Source: Mytilisepta virgata
Taxonomy: Eukaryota; Mollusca; Bivalvia; Mytilida; Mytilidae
Direction: 5' to 3'
Assembly: GCA_028015205.1 (NCBI GenBank)
Contig: CM051518.1
Coordinates: forward strand, 28,772,501 to 28,836,500
Length of the DNA stretch: 64,000 nucleotides
This document shows positions 9,801 through 18,559 of the stretch, in pieces. The notes under the pieces are model-generated. The model ran no database searches, was not told the origin of the DNA, and saw only the letters and a program-made list of their open reading frames with translations. Position 1 is the first letter of the stretch. Each line of letters starts with the position of its first letter. The position numbers and the translations under genes were made by a program.

Positions 9801-12800
9801 GTGCCAACCTTTTTCATAGTCTGTTGAGCATTTAGGTTACCTTCAGCGGCTTCATTTTTAGTTTGTTGTAACAACAACCCTAACTCACGTTCAGCTTTGC
9901 TGATGTAGCTTATGATATATACCACACAGGAATATTCATCTAATACATATTGAATGTCCATGTTGGCATTCCAAGCTCGAAGAAGATGTTCATTGTATTG
10001 ATTGATGTAGATTTCATCTGTGTTTCTTTTAAGAATAACTGTATCTCTCTTTGCTAAAACAGCACAAATATTTTCAAAGTCTTCTTGTGTCATTCCTACT
10101 TTCTCCAGCATTTGATTAACAGACAATTCATCATTTTCTTTTTCAAGAATACAGTCCCATAATTCTTTAAGTTTCTGCTTAGCCTGTTTTTCTGTATCTT
10201 CTGTTGTATCTACTACTTCAGCTATAAATGTCTGATTAGAAGGTGGTCTTGGGAAGTTGAATCTGCAAGTTGTACCTTTCTTTTTACATGACTTTGAATG
10301 ATTTTTGCTGTGCTGGTGAAGAGAAGTAACCATTTCATTCAATTCAAAATACACCTCTTTATCTGGTATTGCACATGTAATATACTTGTTAATGAAGTTA
10401 ACAACATCTGCATTACTATCTATACCAAATATAGGAGCACCTTCAATCCAGAATAAACAATGTGCATGGGGAGAACCTCTCTGCTGAAATTCTATCCTAT
10501 AGAAGTAATCAATAACTTTTCCAATAGGATTTGCATCAGACAAAATTACTTCTTTCAGGAAGGTTTGAAATCTATGATCAAACATCCTTGCTAATGTCAC
10601 TGGATTACTGTATAACACTTTGCATTTCTCATTCCAGTCTAGATCTTGTACATTTCTAGTATCACCCTGTTGTTTCATAACAGTCTCCAGCATTTCTGAC
10701 CATCTAAAATCAGCAGAAGAGAATGAACAAAAGAAGGTAGGTTTCCCCAACTGTCTTATCATAGCAAACATATCTTTCTGCGTAGCCTGCCAATAAGGTG
10801 GTGTTCCCCTTATGGGTTTCAAGTACTTAATGGCTTCATCTTTTTTCATCAAATCCCTCAGACACTCTTTGTTAAGAAGCATGTTACTTGTAATTTTTTT
10901 CCCATCCGGTGCTATTGGTGATTGTTTTCTTAGTGAAATCTGTACATTTGACATTACTTGATCCAGCTCGGATAGATACTGAGCAAAAAATATGTATGAG
11001 GTATCTTTTGCAAATCTGTTGTCTACACTCATTAATCTCATATTAAAATACCTAAGAAGTGATAATTTTTCTTCTCTTTCTTCTTTGAAGGTATTGATGC
11101 CACTTGGAAAGTGTGTTGGAAAAGACTTTGCTTCAATTCCATCTTCTTGCAAGACACTAACCGGTTTATTGCCAGCTGCTGGGGAAATATCAAATACTTC
11201 ATCAAAACATTGGTCTAGCATTTCTTGTCCAATATCAGCTGGTTGTAGACAGGTATTTAGTTGAACACCTCTAAGTTTATCATCCAAATATGAATCTTCA
11301 TCCTTATTAAATTCATTGTCATTATTTGGCAAGTCTTTTTCTACCAATGTGTCTTGACTAATTGATTTTTCACCATCAGTTTGTTCTTCATTTACATTTT
11401 GACTTATCCCATCTGTCTTTTTCAGATTTTGAATACTGTTTTGTTCGTCTGAATTATCCTTCTCTGGAATAGGGTTTAGCCAACGTTCTGCCAGTTGAAC
11501 ATCTGAATACCAAACATTGTTCTGTTTCAGAAAGTTTAAGGCTGTTTCAACTTTTTTTGTGCTTATATATTGATACTCCTGATAGCCTTTGTACTCGATC
11601 TTTCTCTTCAGTTTAACTGCTAACATTCGATTATCATCCTCTGACCTTGGCAAAGTTGATGTTAGATGGTGTATATTTGAAGGGACACAGACAACAGGAC
11701 CATGAACTCCTTTCTGTCCTCCTTTAGGCAATCCAAGTACTTTCATAAATGGAATATTTAAAGCAACTAGATGTTGTTCAAGACTGTTGAGTGTGCTTAG
11801 CTCTGCAGGTACTTCCTCTAATTCTAGATTATTTGCAAAACTTTCAGCTGGTACAGTACCTACTAATAACTTTCTATGGCATGTAAAACAAATCCAAAGT
11901 GAGGTTCTACTAGAATTTGCATATTTACAAGCTGTCTCACAATCACCATTGCATTCGTGCACATACTTATTTGAAATGCATTTCTTTGATAAATTTCCTA
12001 CTTCTAAACCTTTCTTTTCATATGTTTTGTAATCACATTCGATCACTTGTTTTCTGAAAAACAATCTTAAACAACAACCACAAACAAACTCTGGGCCGTT
12101 TTTTGATTCTAATTTGAACTTTTGAATAACATTTTCAATTTTTCGTAGATTGTCTTTTTCTGCTTCTCTTCTTTCATTAGTTTGTCTTGCTATTTTTCTT
12201 CTGTGGTCTTCATCAACAAGATATTTCTTGCTACTTGCTTCCTTGACATTTTTACGATGCAATTCATCAGTGGCATATTTGTTTTTGCTTGCATCCTTGA
12301 CATTTTTACGATGCTCCTCATCAGTGGCATACTTGTTAGTACTTGCATCCTTGACATTTTTACGATGCTCCTCATCAGTGGCATACTTGTTAGTACTTGC
12401 ATCCTTGACATTTTTACGATGCAATTCATCAGTGGCATACTTGTTAGTACTTGCATCCTTGACATTTTTACGATGCAATTCATCAGTGGCATATTTGTTT
12501 TTGCTTGCATCCTTGACATTTTTACGATGCTCCTCATCAGCGGCATACTTGTTAGTACTTGCATCCTTGACATTTTTACGATGCAATTCATCAGTGGCAT
12601 ACTTGTTAGTACTTGCATCCTTGACATTTTTACGATGCTCCTCATCAGTGGCATACTTGTTAGTACTTGCATCCTTGACATTTTTACGATGCAATTCATC
12701 AGTGGCATACTTGTTAGTACTTGCATCCTTGACATTTTTGCGATGCTCCTCATCAGTGGCATACTTGTTAGTACTTGCATCCTTGACATTTTTGCGATGC

Positions 12801-15469
12801 TCCTCATCAGTGGCATACTTGTTAGTACTTGCATCCTTGACATTTTTGCGATGCTCCTCATCAGTGGCATACTTTTTAGTACTTGCATCCTTGACATTTT
12901 TATGATGCTCCTCATCAGTGGCATACTTGTAAGTACTTGCATCCTTGACATTTTGTTGGAAAGTTTTATCAGTGGCATACTTGTTAATACTTGCATGGAT
13001 CTTTTCATTCCTATACATTTCATCGTTATTGTACATTGCTTTACACCTTCGTTTCTTCTCTTCACTATAGTCTGAATCATTAGCATACTTATCAGTGAGT
13101 TTTCTCTTAATAGACTCTTTGTCAGACTGATATCGGCTTTTCACATCACCTCTAAATGCAGCATCTGTAGCATATCTTTCTTTAGCTAATTTCAATTTTC
13201 TATCTCTTAATTCAGGTGTTGACTGATACTTTTCTTTTTCTATGTCTTTCTTCTGTTTTTTAGGAGGTGTTAAGCCAATACTTTCAAAGTTCTCATTTGT
13301 CAATAAGTCTTTTAAATTGTTTCTAGTCCTTTTCAGATTATTTTCATTTCTTTTTGTAATTTCATCCGTGTTCGAATCTTGCATGACACTTGTAACAACT
13401 TCATAGTGGTTGTTCTGATGTTTAAGGTATATAGCATTGTCATTAATAACACTATCTTTATCTATTTGTTGAACAGAATATCTTAACCATTTTCCATCTG
13501 TGAAAGTATAAATGTCAGTCTTCATAAGATCAGCAGCTGCTATTATTTCAACGGCTGTTCCCCAACTACTATTTTCTGTCATTCTGTTTGAAGCTAAATG
13601 TTCTTCTAAAGATGCAAAGTACACAAAGGAAGATAATCTGTCGGCATTCTGCTTACTATGATTAACAATAGCTTCTCTCATGATTGAATAGAACTCTTGT
13701 CTTTGAGAAACTGCAAAAGATAAAGCTCGAAACAAACAGTTTCCATCACCAACAATGCTTTTTGTGTTTTTAGGGTTTCCCATGCTCATTACTGGCTTAT
13801 AACTACCTGATTTGGTGACATATTTTGATGGTATTTTTAATTTGTGACATAATTTCCTTCTTAATGCAACATCAGTTGGTTTAAAATCAAACTTTACATT
13901 TGCCACTGAACTAACAAATTGTACATCAAAATCAGAGCTTACCTCCGTCTCAATACTTGAAGTGTTTTCTTCACCAGCACAATCTGTATCTGTGTTTTCC
14001 AAACCACATTTTGAAGGCAAATCACAATGTTCATCATTTTCAGTGCAAACCACATTTTGCAATCTGTCAATAGAACCATCATTGGTATTTAAAACAGTAG
14101 CACTTAAGGAATTTGCTTGTGGAACTTGGAGAACAACACCAGTAATTTCAAACTGTACTTGAGAGTCATTTTTTACAAATGTAACAAGATGATGATATAA
14201 ATGATCAACACTCTGGAGACCCATGACTATGCTTGTGCCATTACTTTCACGCAGACCAAAATCATTTCTTGCATGTGAATCGAATAGAAATAATCTGTTT
14301 TCCTGTTTTATAACTAAAGAAGTTGAGCCTTGTACACAAATAAAACAACCGTCTGTTTCAATCAAAGATTCTTGAATAGCCTGATCTAAAGGCAAAGCAC
14401 CAGGAATATCAATGTTTTCATCCATGTCAATCAAGGCAGCAAATGATTCTTTCTTGTCAATGTTTACTATCAAGTTATTTATCTCAATTTGAGAAGGCAG
14501 GTCAGAAACTAAAAGCAAATCATTGTTTCCGTGAATCCATGTGTATAAAGCATTACCTTGAGTAAGAATAGTATCTAACATTGAAAAACTCCAGTCGCAA
14601 ACTGTTGACAATTTACTTTGAACCAGTGCAACTAAACAATTAGCAACACATTGTTTTCCTGCATTAAAACCAAACCTTAAGCTTCCTTGATGAAAACTAC
14701 CTCTTGCAATAATTTGTTGAGACAAAGAATATGGTAAATCTATATTACATACCTCCATAAATGGACAATTTTGTGAACCTGCTTCAATCTCTACATTTTC
14801 TGCTTTATATGACTCTAGCTGGTTGATAGTGTCAAGCTTCAGATCAGTAATGCATTCTGGCTCAGATTCAACTTTCGTGTCAACTGCATTGTCAGGCCTG
14901 TTTTCTAATTCAGTTTCAAGTTTGTTTTCTAGCATGGTTTCAAGTTTGTTTTCAAGTATTGTTTCAGTTCTATTATCAGTTATATAATTTGTTCTATAAT
15001 TCTGCATCATTTTGTCATAATCTATTATACTGGTGCCCTCAATCTTAGGGTGTAACACCAGTTTCGTCTGATCTGCAACGCCTAGTTTTGGCGAGGGTAC
15101 ATTCGGTGATGTACAAACCCACGGCGGGGAGTCAGAGCTCGGCGGCATATCCGTTTCGATACACAGACTTCCCTGAGATGATGCAGAACTCAGGGCATTA
15201 GGACAATTTTTCTCGCTAGCAGAGCTAGGAGAAGCCATTGTCCTGGCTAGGGGTTTTTCCTCATCCCGAGGTGCCATCCCCATGGAGGCTGGACAATTTT
15301 TCTCGCTAGTTGGACTAGGAGAAGCCATTGTCCTGGCTAGGGGTTTTTCCTCAGGTAGAGGTGCCAACCCCATGGAGGCAACTGGTTTCTCACTGGCCTG
15401 GCGCATCTTCCTCATTCTTTCCTTGCTTTCTTTAGCTCTTACAGCTTTACTTTTTCCTTTGCGACCCAT
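6815..15469 (-). CDS. Helentron transposase: C76-like + OTU + DUF6570 + Rep + PIF1 helicase + EEP endonuclease, 2884 aa
   Basis: Rolling-circle transposase of the Helentron (Helitron2) type; the family nicks, unwinds and copies its element. Seen in order: basic N-terminus with a duplicated 30-residue segment. A C76 (herpes tegument-like) cysteine-peptidase-like domain, about 235-430, with C274 and D397-S-H399. An OTU domain, about 567-695, with GDGNC near 573-577 and a His near 688. About 15 repeats of 18 residues (830-1097). A Cys-rich DUF6570 region (about 1130-1320). A Helitron_like_N/Rep nuclease with H1668-A-H1670 and Tyr pair Y1851/Y1855. A PIF1/RecD helicase (about 2195-2645; Walker A 2220-2227, D2309-E2310, GQAYVALSRV). 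An EEP endonuclease (about 2668-2884) with E2702, D2816/N2818, D2853/H2854. One unbroken frame without introns suggests recent activity. The start ATG has G at -3 and G at +4. Odd point: the usual SDH of the EEP fold reads S-Y2874-H2875. Flanking element ends were not identified. Family assignment is firm; the C76-like call is less sure. Confidence 0.93.
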   Translation of the reverse strand: MGRKGKSKAVRAKESKERMRKMRQASEKPVASMGLAPLPEEKPLARTMASPSPTSEKNCPASMGMAPRDEEKPLARTMASPSSASEKNCPNALSSASSQGSLCIETDMPPSSDSPPWVCTSPNVPSPKLGVADQTKLVLHPKIEGTSIIDYDKMMQNYRTNYITDNRTETILENKLETMLENKLETELENRPDNAVDTKVESEPECITDLKLDTINQLESYKAENVEIEAGSQNCPFMEVCNIDLPYSLSQQIIARGSFHQGSLRFGFNAGKQCVANCLVALVQSKLSTVCDWSFSMLDTILTQGNALYTWIHGNNDLLLVSDLPSQIEINNLIVNIDKKESFAALIDMDENIDIPGALPLDQAIQESLIETDGCFICVQGSTSLVIKQENRLFLFDSHARNDFGLRESNGTSIVMGLQSVDHLYHHLVTFVKNDSQVQFEITGVVLQVPQANSLSATVLNTNDGSIDRLQNVVCTENDEHCDLPSKCGLENTDTDCAGEENTSSIETEVSSDFDVQFVSSVANVKFDFKPTDVALRRKLCHKLKIPSKYVTKSGSYKPVMSMGNPKNTKSIVGDGNCLFRALSFAVSQRQEFYSIMREAIVNHSKQNADRLSSFVYFASLEEHLASNRMTENSSWGTAVEIIAAADLMKTDIYTFTDGKWLRYSVQQIDKDSVINDNAIYLKHQNNHYEVVTSVMQDSNTDEITKRNENNLKRTRNNLKDLLTNENFESIGLTPPKKQKKDIEKEKYQSTPELRDRKLKLAKERYATDAAFRGDVKSRYQSDKESIKRKLTDKYANDSDYSEEKKRRCKAMYNNDEMYRNEKIHASINKYATDKTFQQNVKDASTYKYATDEEHHKNVKDASTKKYATDEEHRKNVKDASTNKYATDEEHRKNVKDASTNKYATDEEHRKNVKDASTNKYATDELHRKNVKDASTNKYATDEEHRKNVKDASTNKYATDELHRKNVKDASTNKYAADEEHRKNVKDASKNKYATDELHRKNVKDASTNKYATDELHRKNVKDASTNKYATDEEHRKNVKDASTNKYATDEEHRKNVKDASKNKYATDELHRKNVKEASSKKYLVDEDHRRKIARQTNERREAEKDNLRKIENVIQKFKLESKNGPEFVCGCCLRLFFRKQVIECDYKTYEKKGLEVGNLSKKCISNKYVHECNGDCETACKYANSSRTSLWICFTCHRKLLVGTVPAESFANNLELEEVPAELSTLNSLEQHLVALNIPFMKVLGLPKGGQKGVHGPVVCVPSNIHHLTSTLPRSEDDNRMLAVKLKRKIEYKGYQEYQYISTKKVETALNFLKQNNVWYSDVQLAERWLNPIPEKDNSDEQNSIQNLKKTDGISQNVNEEQTDGEKSISQDTLVEKDLPNNDNEFNKDEDSYLDDKLRGVQLNTCLQPADIGQEMLDQCFDEVFDISPAAGNKPVSVLQEDGIEAKSFPTHFPSGINTFKEEREEKLSLLRYFNMRLMSVDNRFAKDTSYIFFAQYLSELDQVMSNVQISLRKQSPIAPDGKKITSNMLLNKECLRDLMKKDEAIKYLKPIRGTPPYWQATQKDMFAMIRQLGKPTFFCSFSSADFRWSEMLETVMKQQGDTRNVQDLDWNEKCKVLYSNPVTLARMFDHRFQTFLKEVILSDANPIGKVIDYFYRIEFQQRGSPHAHCLFWIEGAPIFGIDSNADVVNFINKYITCAIPDKEVYFELNEMVTSLHQHSKNHSKSCKKKGTTCRFNFPRPPSNQTFIAEVVDTTEDTEKQAKQKLKELWDCILEKENDELSVNQMLEKVGMTQEDFENICAVLAKRDTVILKRNTDEIYINQYNEHLLRAWNANMDIQYVLDEYSCVVYIISYISKAERELGLLLQQTKNEAAEGNLNAQQTMKKVGTAYLHHREISAQEAVYRVTGLNLKGCSRKVQFVPLGSNPSRMSVPLKEIERAKNAAKIRNNDDTKETGDEAMWMTNIVDRYKARPNNAMFKDMCLAQFCSDYSVLAKSQVPQKINEETTFKLMKNLGYIRKRTRTNPAVIRYPRFCEETAPEKYYQSMLQLFLPYRVDQQLKPAQFETFEQFFINGSIKLSNSKQITDVQSIVESNKAKYVKIDKSLDRAEKDLEMRGYEEDAWAQLCPETEAERLECNIEGTISTAENEVTEETIPDLNQHDTIQGSNFLTTSLFPKNEITPLLQNLNSKQRKIFYKIRDWCLQKANGETVEPFHVFVTGGGGTGKSHLIKCLYYEMTRILSRILEQPDDISVLLTAPTGTAAFNISGMTIHSALGIYKNLSMDHALLSEDKINTLRSKLESLQVIIIDEISMVNKRLLFFIHQRLRQIKKMPEDSLFGGVSVIAVGDFYQLPPVKTKKSDKLYVDDPSNPMDQLWNELFKIVELDEIMRQKNDSQFAEILNRIRVRTKNNQLDQDDLSVLKSRVKEGPESALHIFATNDEIKAHNNDMVMKLGSDVKLLEAEDYQKMKASGQLVRKSSHFSEKDLQLPSSLLLGVGARVMLIKNIDIKDGLVNGVIGTVMEVVQNGLNKLPQLIYVHFDNEKVGKIATAQKNINGKRCIGIEPLTEDVPKSNGSRKQYPLQLAWGCTVHKVQGLTVKECVINLNKCFSCGQAYVALSRVTSLDGLYIKDIDEKVLKAKIYCDPDVGNGLLRMKKFLNEDEDSPDIDCMTFMYHNIEGLISHVEDLRKNPIVKNVNFICLTETWLQNEMNCELHGFTLEHITRADAFSANSELHSTLKGMQHGGVGVFFKEGFQFENVEVQYKNLECFVFKVVSLDVVVVTIYRTQKHLIHDFMDNFRPLIDRLLLNTEKLIVLGDFNLNILKGDTVVLNYMESIGFRQLVTSPTTEGGTLIDHVYFRGIEPLEISVFPTYYSYHEAIVVKMKY
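12178..12982 (-). repeat. 54-bp minisatellite within the Helentron coding sequence
   Basis: About 15 head-to-tail units of 54 bp encode an 18-residue repeat of the form KYATDEEHRKNVKDASTN. Third-position and E/L changes show the units are not all identical. The outermost units (KTFQQN at one end, EDHRRKIARQ at the other) are the most diverged. Related Y-x3-D-x3-R spacing continues upstream (YATDAAFRGDVK, YANDSDYSEEKK). The charge and periodicity suggest a helical linker between OTU and DUF6570. Because 54 is a multiple of 3, long antisense frames stay open here; these are shadows. Confidence 0.95.
15201..15352 (-). repeat. 90-bp direct repeat in the 5' end of the Helentron gene
   Basis: The segment starting GGACAATTTTTCTCGCTAG occurs at 15201 and 15291 (plus-strand coordinates), encoding two copies of EEKPLARTMASPS followed by SEKNCP. 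The 90-bp period preserves the frame. Confidence 0.9.
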
Positions 15470-15471
15470 TT

Positions 15472-15495
15472 CTGAAAATAGAAAAAAATGTTCTT
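15472..15495 (-). promoter_or_regulatory. 3' splice-acceptor-like site just upstream of the Helentron ATG
   Basis: On the minus strand a T-rich tract (TTTTTTTCTATTTTCAG) ends two bases before the ATG. This is a textbook pyrimidine tract plus AG. It suggests a spliced 5' untranslated exon further right, with the ATG at the start of the main exon. No donor site was chosen. Confidence 0.5.
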
Positions 15496-15704
15496 ATTGT
15501 TTGTATATGTAAAAGAAATATCAACTTTATAACATTATATTAGCAAACATGTTGACAGATATTAAAAACGACAGACCAAAGAATAACATCCTGGTGCATT
15601 ATGATTCTCTGGACCACTAGAATGTAACATATATATAGGTAATCAGTGGTGTATCTAGAAAAGGGGTGCTTCTAATATCTCTTTAAACTTTTGTAGAGCT
15701 CAGT
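15496..15704. other. 5' flank of the Helentron gene, no clear feature
   Basis: AT-rich sequence. No inverted repeat matching any element end in the window was found, so the right end of the autonomous Helentron is unresolved. A core promoter could not be chosen with confidence. Confidence 0.4.
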
Positions 15705-15790
15705 GTGCTGAAGGTTTAAGCAACCAACAGAGCTTTTCTTTATCTGCAAAGGTTTCATTCTATATTCCAAAAACATTAAAAAAAACAAGG
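15705..15790 (+). repeat. Fragment related to the repeat at 5229-5623
   Basis: Shares GCTGAAGGTTT..AGC.ACAGCTTTTCT.TATCTGCAA and CCAAAAACAT.AAAAAAAAC (gapped description) with 5350-5440, same strand. The Helentron gene lies between the two copies. Confidence 0.5.
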
Positions 15791-15960
15791 AATACTGTGA
15801 CAGAGCTCATGTTCGTTTCCATAATATAATGTACTTGCTTCATGTAAAGTTACATCAAAATCCATCAAGTGCTTTTAGATGAGTTGCGCTTACAAGGTCT
15901 CTCATTGACCACTGTATTATATATTATAAACAAGTGTGGCCACTAATAGTATGTCTGACT
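15786..15960 (+). repeat. Diverged copy of the TGTGAG..GCTCACA family
   Basis: AATACTGTGACAGAGCTCATG, then a TTCATGTAAAGTTACATC segment and a GTTGCGCTTAC segment, match the elements at 16557 and 16976. The terminal palindrome is decayed. Confidence 0.55.
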
Positions 15961-15997
15961 TGTCGGCACCACTGTGAAACTCATTCACAATATATCT

Positions 15998-16540
15998 AGG
16001 CCTTTATTACACCACAACCTTAGTCTGCGTACTAAATATCGGATGCTTAAGTATCATACTTTTCAAGTAATTCATCTTCCACAAAAGTCTTACAAAGAAG
16101 TTTACAACACCAAAAAAACCTAAGTTAACAGAGTGGAAAAAGCGTGAAAGTGGGTTCAGGGTCACATGGCATGATGCCAATTGTGTAGACCACAACCCCA
16201 AGTGTCTGTATACTAAATATCAGATGTCTAAGTATTATACTTTTCAAGTAATTCATCTTCCACAAGTCTTACAAACAAGTTTACAACCCCCAAAAAGACC
16301 TAAGTTCACAGAGTCCTTAAAGCATGAAAATGGGGTCAAGGTCACACGGCATGGTGCCAGTTGCGTAGACCACTACCCTAACAATCTGTATACCAAATAT
16401 CAGATGTTTAGGTATTATACTTTTCCTGTCATTCATTTTGCACAAAAGTCTTACAAAAAAGTTAACAATGCTGCCGCTGTCGCCGCCAGAAAGTAATACC
16501 TATGTCTCGCCTTTTGTGTTTTTCATCGCAGGCAAGACAA
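15998..16540 (+). repeat. 180-bp tandem repeat, about 2.6 units, with 3' hairpin
   Basis: The GTCTTACAAA landmark falls at 16086, 16266 and 16448 (180-182 bp period). Each unit holds TACTAAATATC.GATG and a CACATGGCATG/CACACGGCATG segment. The array ends in a CCGCTGTCGCCGCC stretch, then an imperfect hairpin pairing TGTCTCGCCT with AGGCAAGACA (about 16503-16540), which looks like the 3' end of a non-autonomous element. Confidence 0.65.
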
Positions 16541-16556
16541 TAACTAAAGTCCAACA

Positions 16557-16975
16557 AGTAATACTGTGAGAGAGCTCACAAAAGGATACCCTTGCTTTAT
16601 ATTGGACTCTACTGTCAAAAAAAATCCAAAAAAGTCCTATTATCTCCCCTCAATGATATCCGTGAGCGATGAAAATTCTTCATGTACATCTACATGTGAT
16701 GTACTTCCTTCATGTAAAGTTTCATCAAATCTGTCAAGCGGTTTAGTAGGAGTTGAGCTTTCGAGGTCTCCCATTTAATACTGCATTTAAAAAGTCTAAT
16801 TATCTCCCCTGAATGATATCAGAGCGCAATCAAAAATTCTGCATGCACATCTACATATGATGTACTTCCTTCATGTCAAGTTTCATCAAAATCAGTTGAG
16901 GGGTTTAGGAGGAGAATCGCTTATGAGGTATGTGGACAGACGGACAGACAGACAGGGTGATTCCAGTATAAAACA
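16557..16975 (+). mobile_element. Non-autonomous repeat element beginning with the TGTGAG..GCTCACA palindrome, copy 1
   Basis: Starts AATACTGTGAGAGAGCTCACA (palindromic core 16565-16580), then AAAGGATACCC. Contains two units with ATCTCCCCT.AATGATATC and TTTCATCAAA, followed by a GGACAGACGGACAGACAGAC tract and GGGTGATTCCAGTATAAAA. Copy 2 begins immediately, in the same orientation. Confidence 0.65.
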
Positions 16976-17785
16976 AGTAATACTGTGAGCGAGCTCACAA
17001 AAGGATACCCCCGCTTCATGTTGGACTCTGTACTGCCAAAAAAAAACTCAAGTCCAGTTATCTCTCCTCAATGATAACAGAGAGCAATAAAAATTCTTCA
17101 TGCACATCTACATATGATGTACTTCCTTCATGTAAAGTTTCATCAAAACCCGTGATGCAGTTTAGGAGGAGTTGCACTTACGATCTCCCATTAAATACTG
17201 TATTTAAAAAGTCTAAGTCCAATTATCTCCCCTGAATGATGTTGGAGTGCGATGAAAATTCTTCATGCACATCTATATATGATGTACTTCCTTCATGTAA
17301 AGTTTCATCAAAATCGGTCAAGCGGTTTAGGAGAAGCACTTACAAGTTATGTGGACAGACGGACGGACAGATAGACAGACAGGGTGTTTCCTATATACTC
17401 CCCCAATCTAAGTCCAATTATCTCCCCTGAATGATGTTGGAGTGCGATGAAAATTCTTCTTGCACATCTACATGTGATGTACTTCCTCCATGTAAAGTTT
17501 CATCAAAATCGGTCAAGCGGTTTAGGAGGAGTTGCGCTTACGGAGACTCCTATTGAATAATGTATTTACAAAGTCTAAGTCCAATTATCTCCCCTGAATG
17601 ATGTTGGAGTGCGATGAAAATTCTTCATGCACATCTACATATGATGTACTTCCTTAGTGTAAAGTTTCATCAAAATCTGTCAAGCGGTTTAGGAGAAGCA
17701 CTTACAAGTTATGTGGACAGACGGACGGACAGACAGGGTGTTTCCTATATACCCCCCCAAACTTTGTTTGCGGGAGGTATAATAA
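16976..17785 (+). mobile_element. Non-autonomous repeat element, TGTGAG..GCTCACA type, copy 2 with 3' hairpin
   Basis: Perfect palindromic start TGTGAGCGAGCTCACA (16984-16999). Four tandem units of roughly 165-195 bp share ATCTCCCCTGAATGATG and GTCAAGCGGTTTAGGAG. The 3' end has a GACGGACGGACAGACAGGG tract and then a hairpin formed by TATACCCCCCCAAAC and GTTTGCGGGAGGTATA (about 17748-17782). Confidence 0.65.
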
Positions 17786-18330
17786 AAAGCTACCCCGAGC
17801 GCAGCATCATACGACCGCAACATGTTGAACCCTGTACGTTGGAGGCCCAATATGGATTGTCAAATGCTTTGGACACATGCAGCCCATGGTGGACTCCCAA
17901 AGCTTTTTGACACATGCATTCTATGATGGACTTTCAATACATATTTGATTTTTTATTATACCCGGTATTTATACCAACATTAGAGGAAAACTCTTATAAT
18001 TGGCGTTTTTGGCCCCTTTGACCTTAATTTCACAATTTTTGTTTTTTCATTGTGTTGAGGAATACAATAAAAAATAAAATATCAAATACTGATAAAAAAA
18101 TGTTCTACTGCAGTTTTGTTTAAACAACCATTTTACCCCTTTTGGCACCTTTTCTCAATAAAAAGCTTCGACGAGCACAGCATGATACGACCGCAACATG
18201 TCGAACCCTGTACGTTTTAGGCCCAATATGGATAGTCAATTGCTTTGGACACATGCAGCCCATGGTGGACTGACAAAATTTTTTGACTTGTGCAGCCTTT
18301 GGTGGACTTTCCACCCACATTTCACAAGGA
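17783..18330 (+). repeat. Two copies of a ~150-bp repeat 378 bp apart
   Basis: AAAAAGCT, then CATACGACCGCAACATGT and GAACCCTGTACGTT, then GCCCAATATGGAT and CACATGCAGCCCATGGTGG occur from 17783 and again from 18161. The spacer (17935-18160) is AT-rich. No coding signal. Confidence 0.65.
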
Positions 18331-18392
18331 ATTCATTTTTTTTCCAAAAGCAGACCAAAATAAATTACAACTAGAGTTACTGTTGTCACAGG

Positions 18393-18428
18393 AGTCCAGC
18401 ATGCTGGACTGTTTTAGCACGCTAAAAC
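18393..18428. repeat. Two perfect palindromes placed back to back
   Basis: AGTCCAGCATGCTGGACT (18393-18410) is a perfect 18-bp palindrome. GTTTTAGCACGCTAAAAC (18411-18428) is an 8-bp-arm hairpin with loop AC and starts at the very next base. The two could extrude as twin hairpins. Confidence 0.9.
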
Positions 18429-18559
18429 TGATGTCTCCCCTTCCATACCCATAGTTTTTTTAACATTTTTTAGGGATTATCAAGGTGGCAAATTAAGAGC
18501 TATGGTACATAATACATGTAGTTACCTACAGATATGTGCTTCAACAAGGAATGAATAAG

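Noticed and set aside
12150..13086. Three antisense or alternate frames of 251-298 codons over the Helentron repeat
   Set aside because: Products of a 54-bp repeat whose period is a multiple of three; the real frame is the 2884-codon minus-strand gene.
13990..14700. Herpesvirus insertion, because of the C76-like domain
   Set aside because: The domain is in frame with OTU, Rep and helicase in one transposon gene; no other viral sequence is present.
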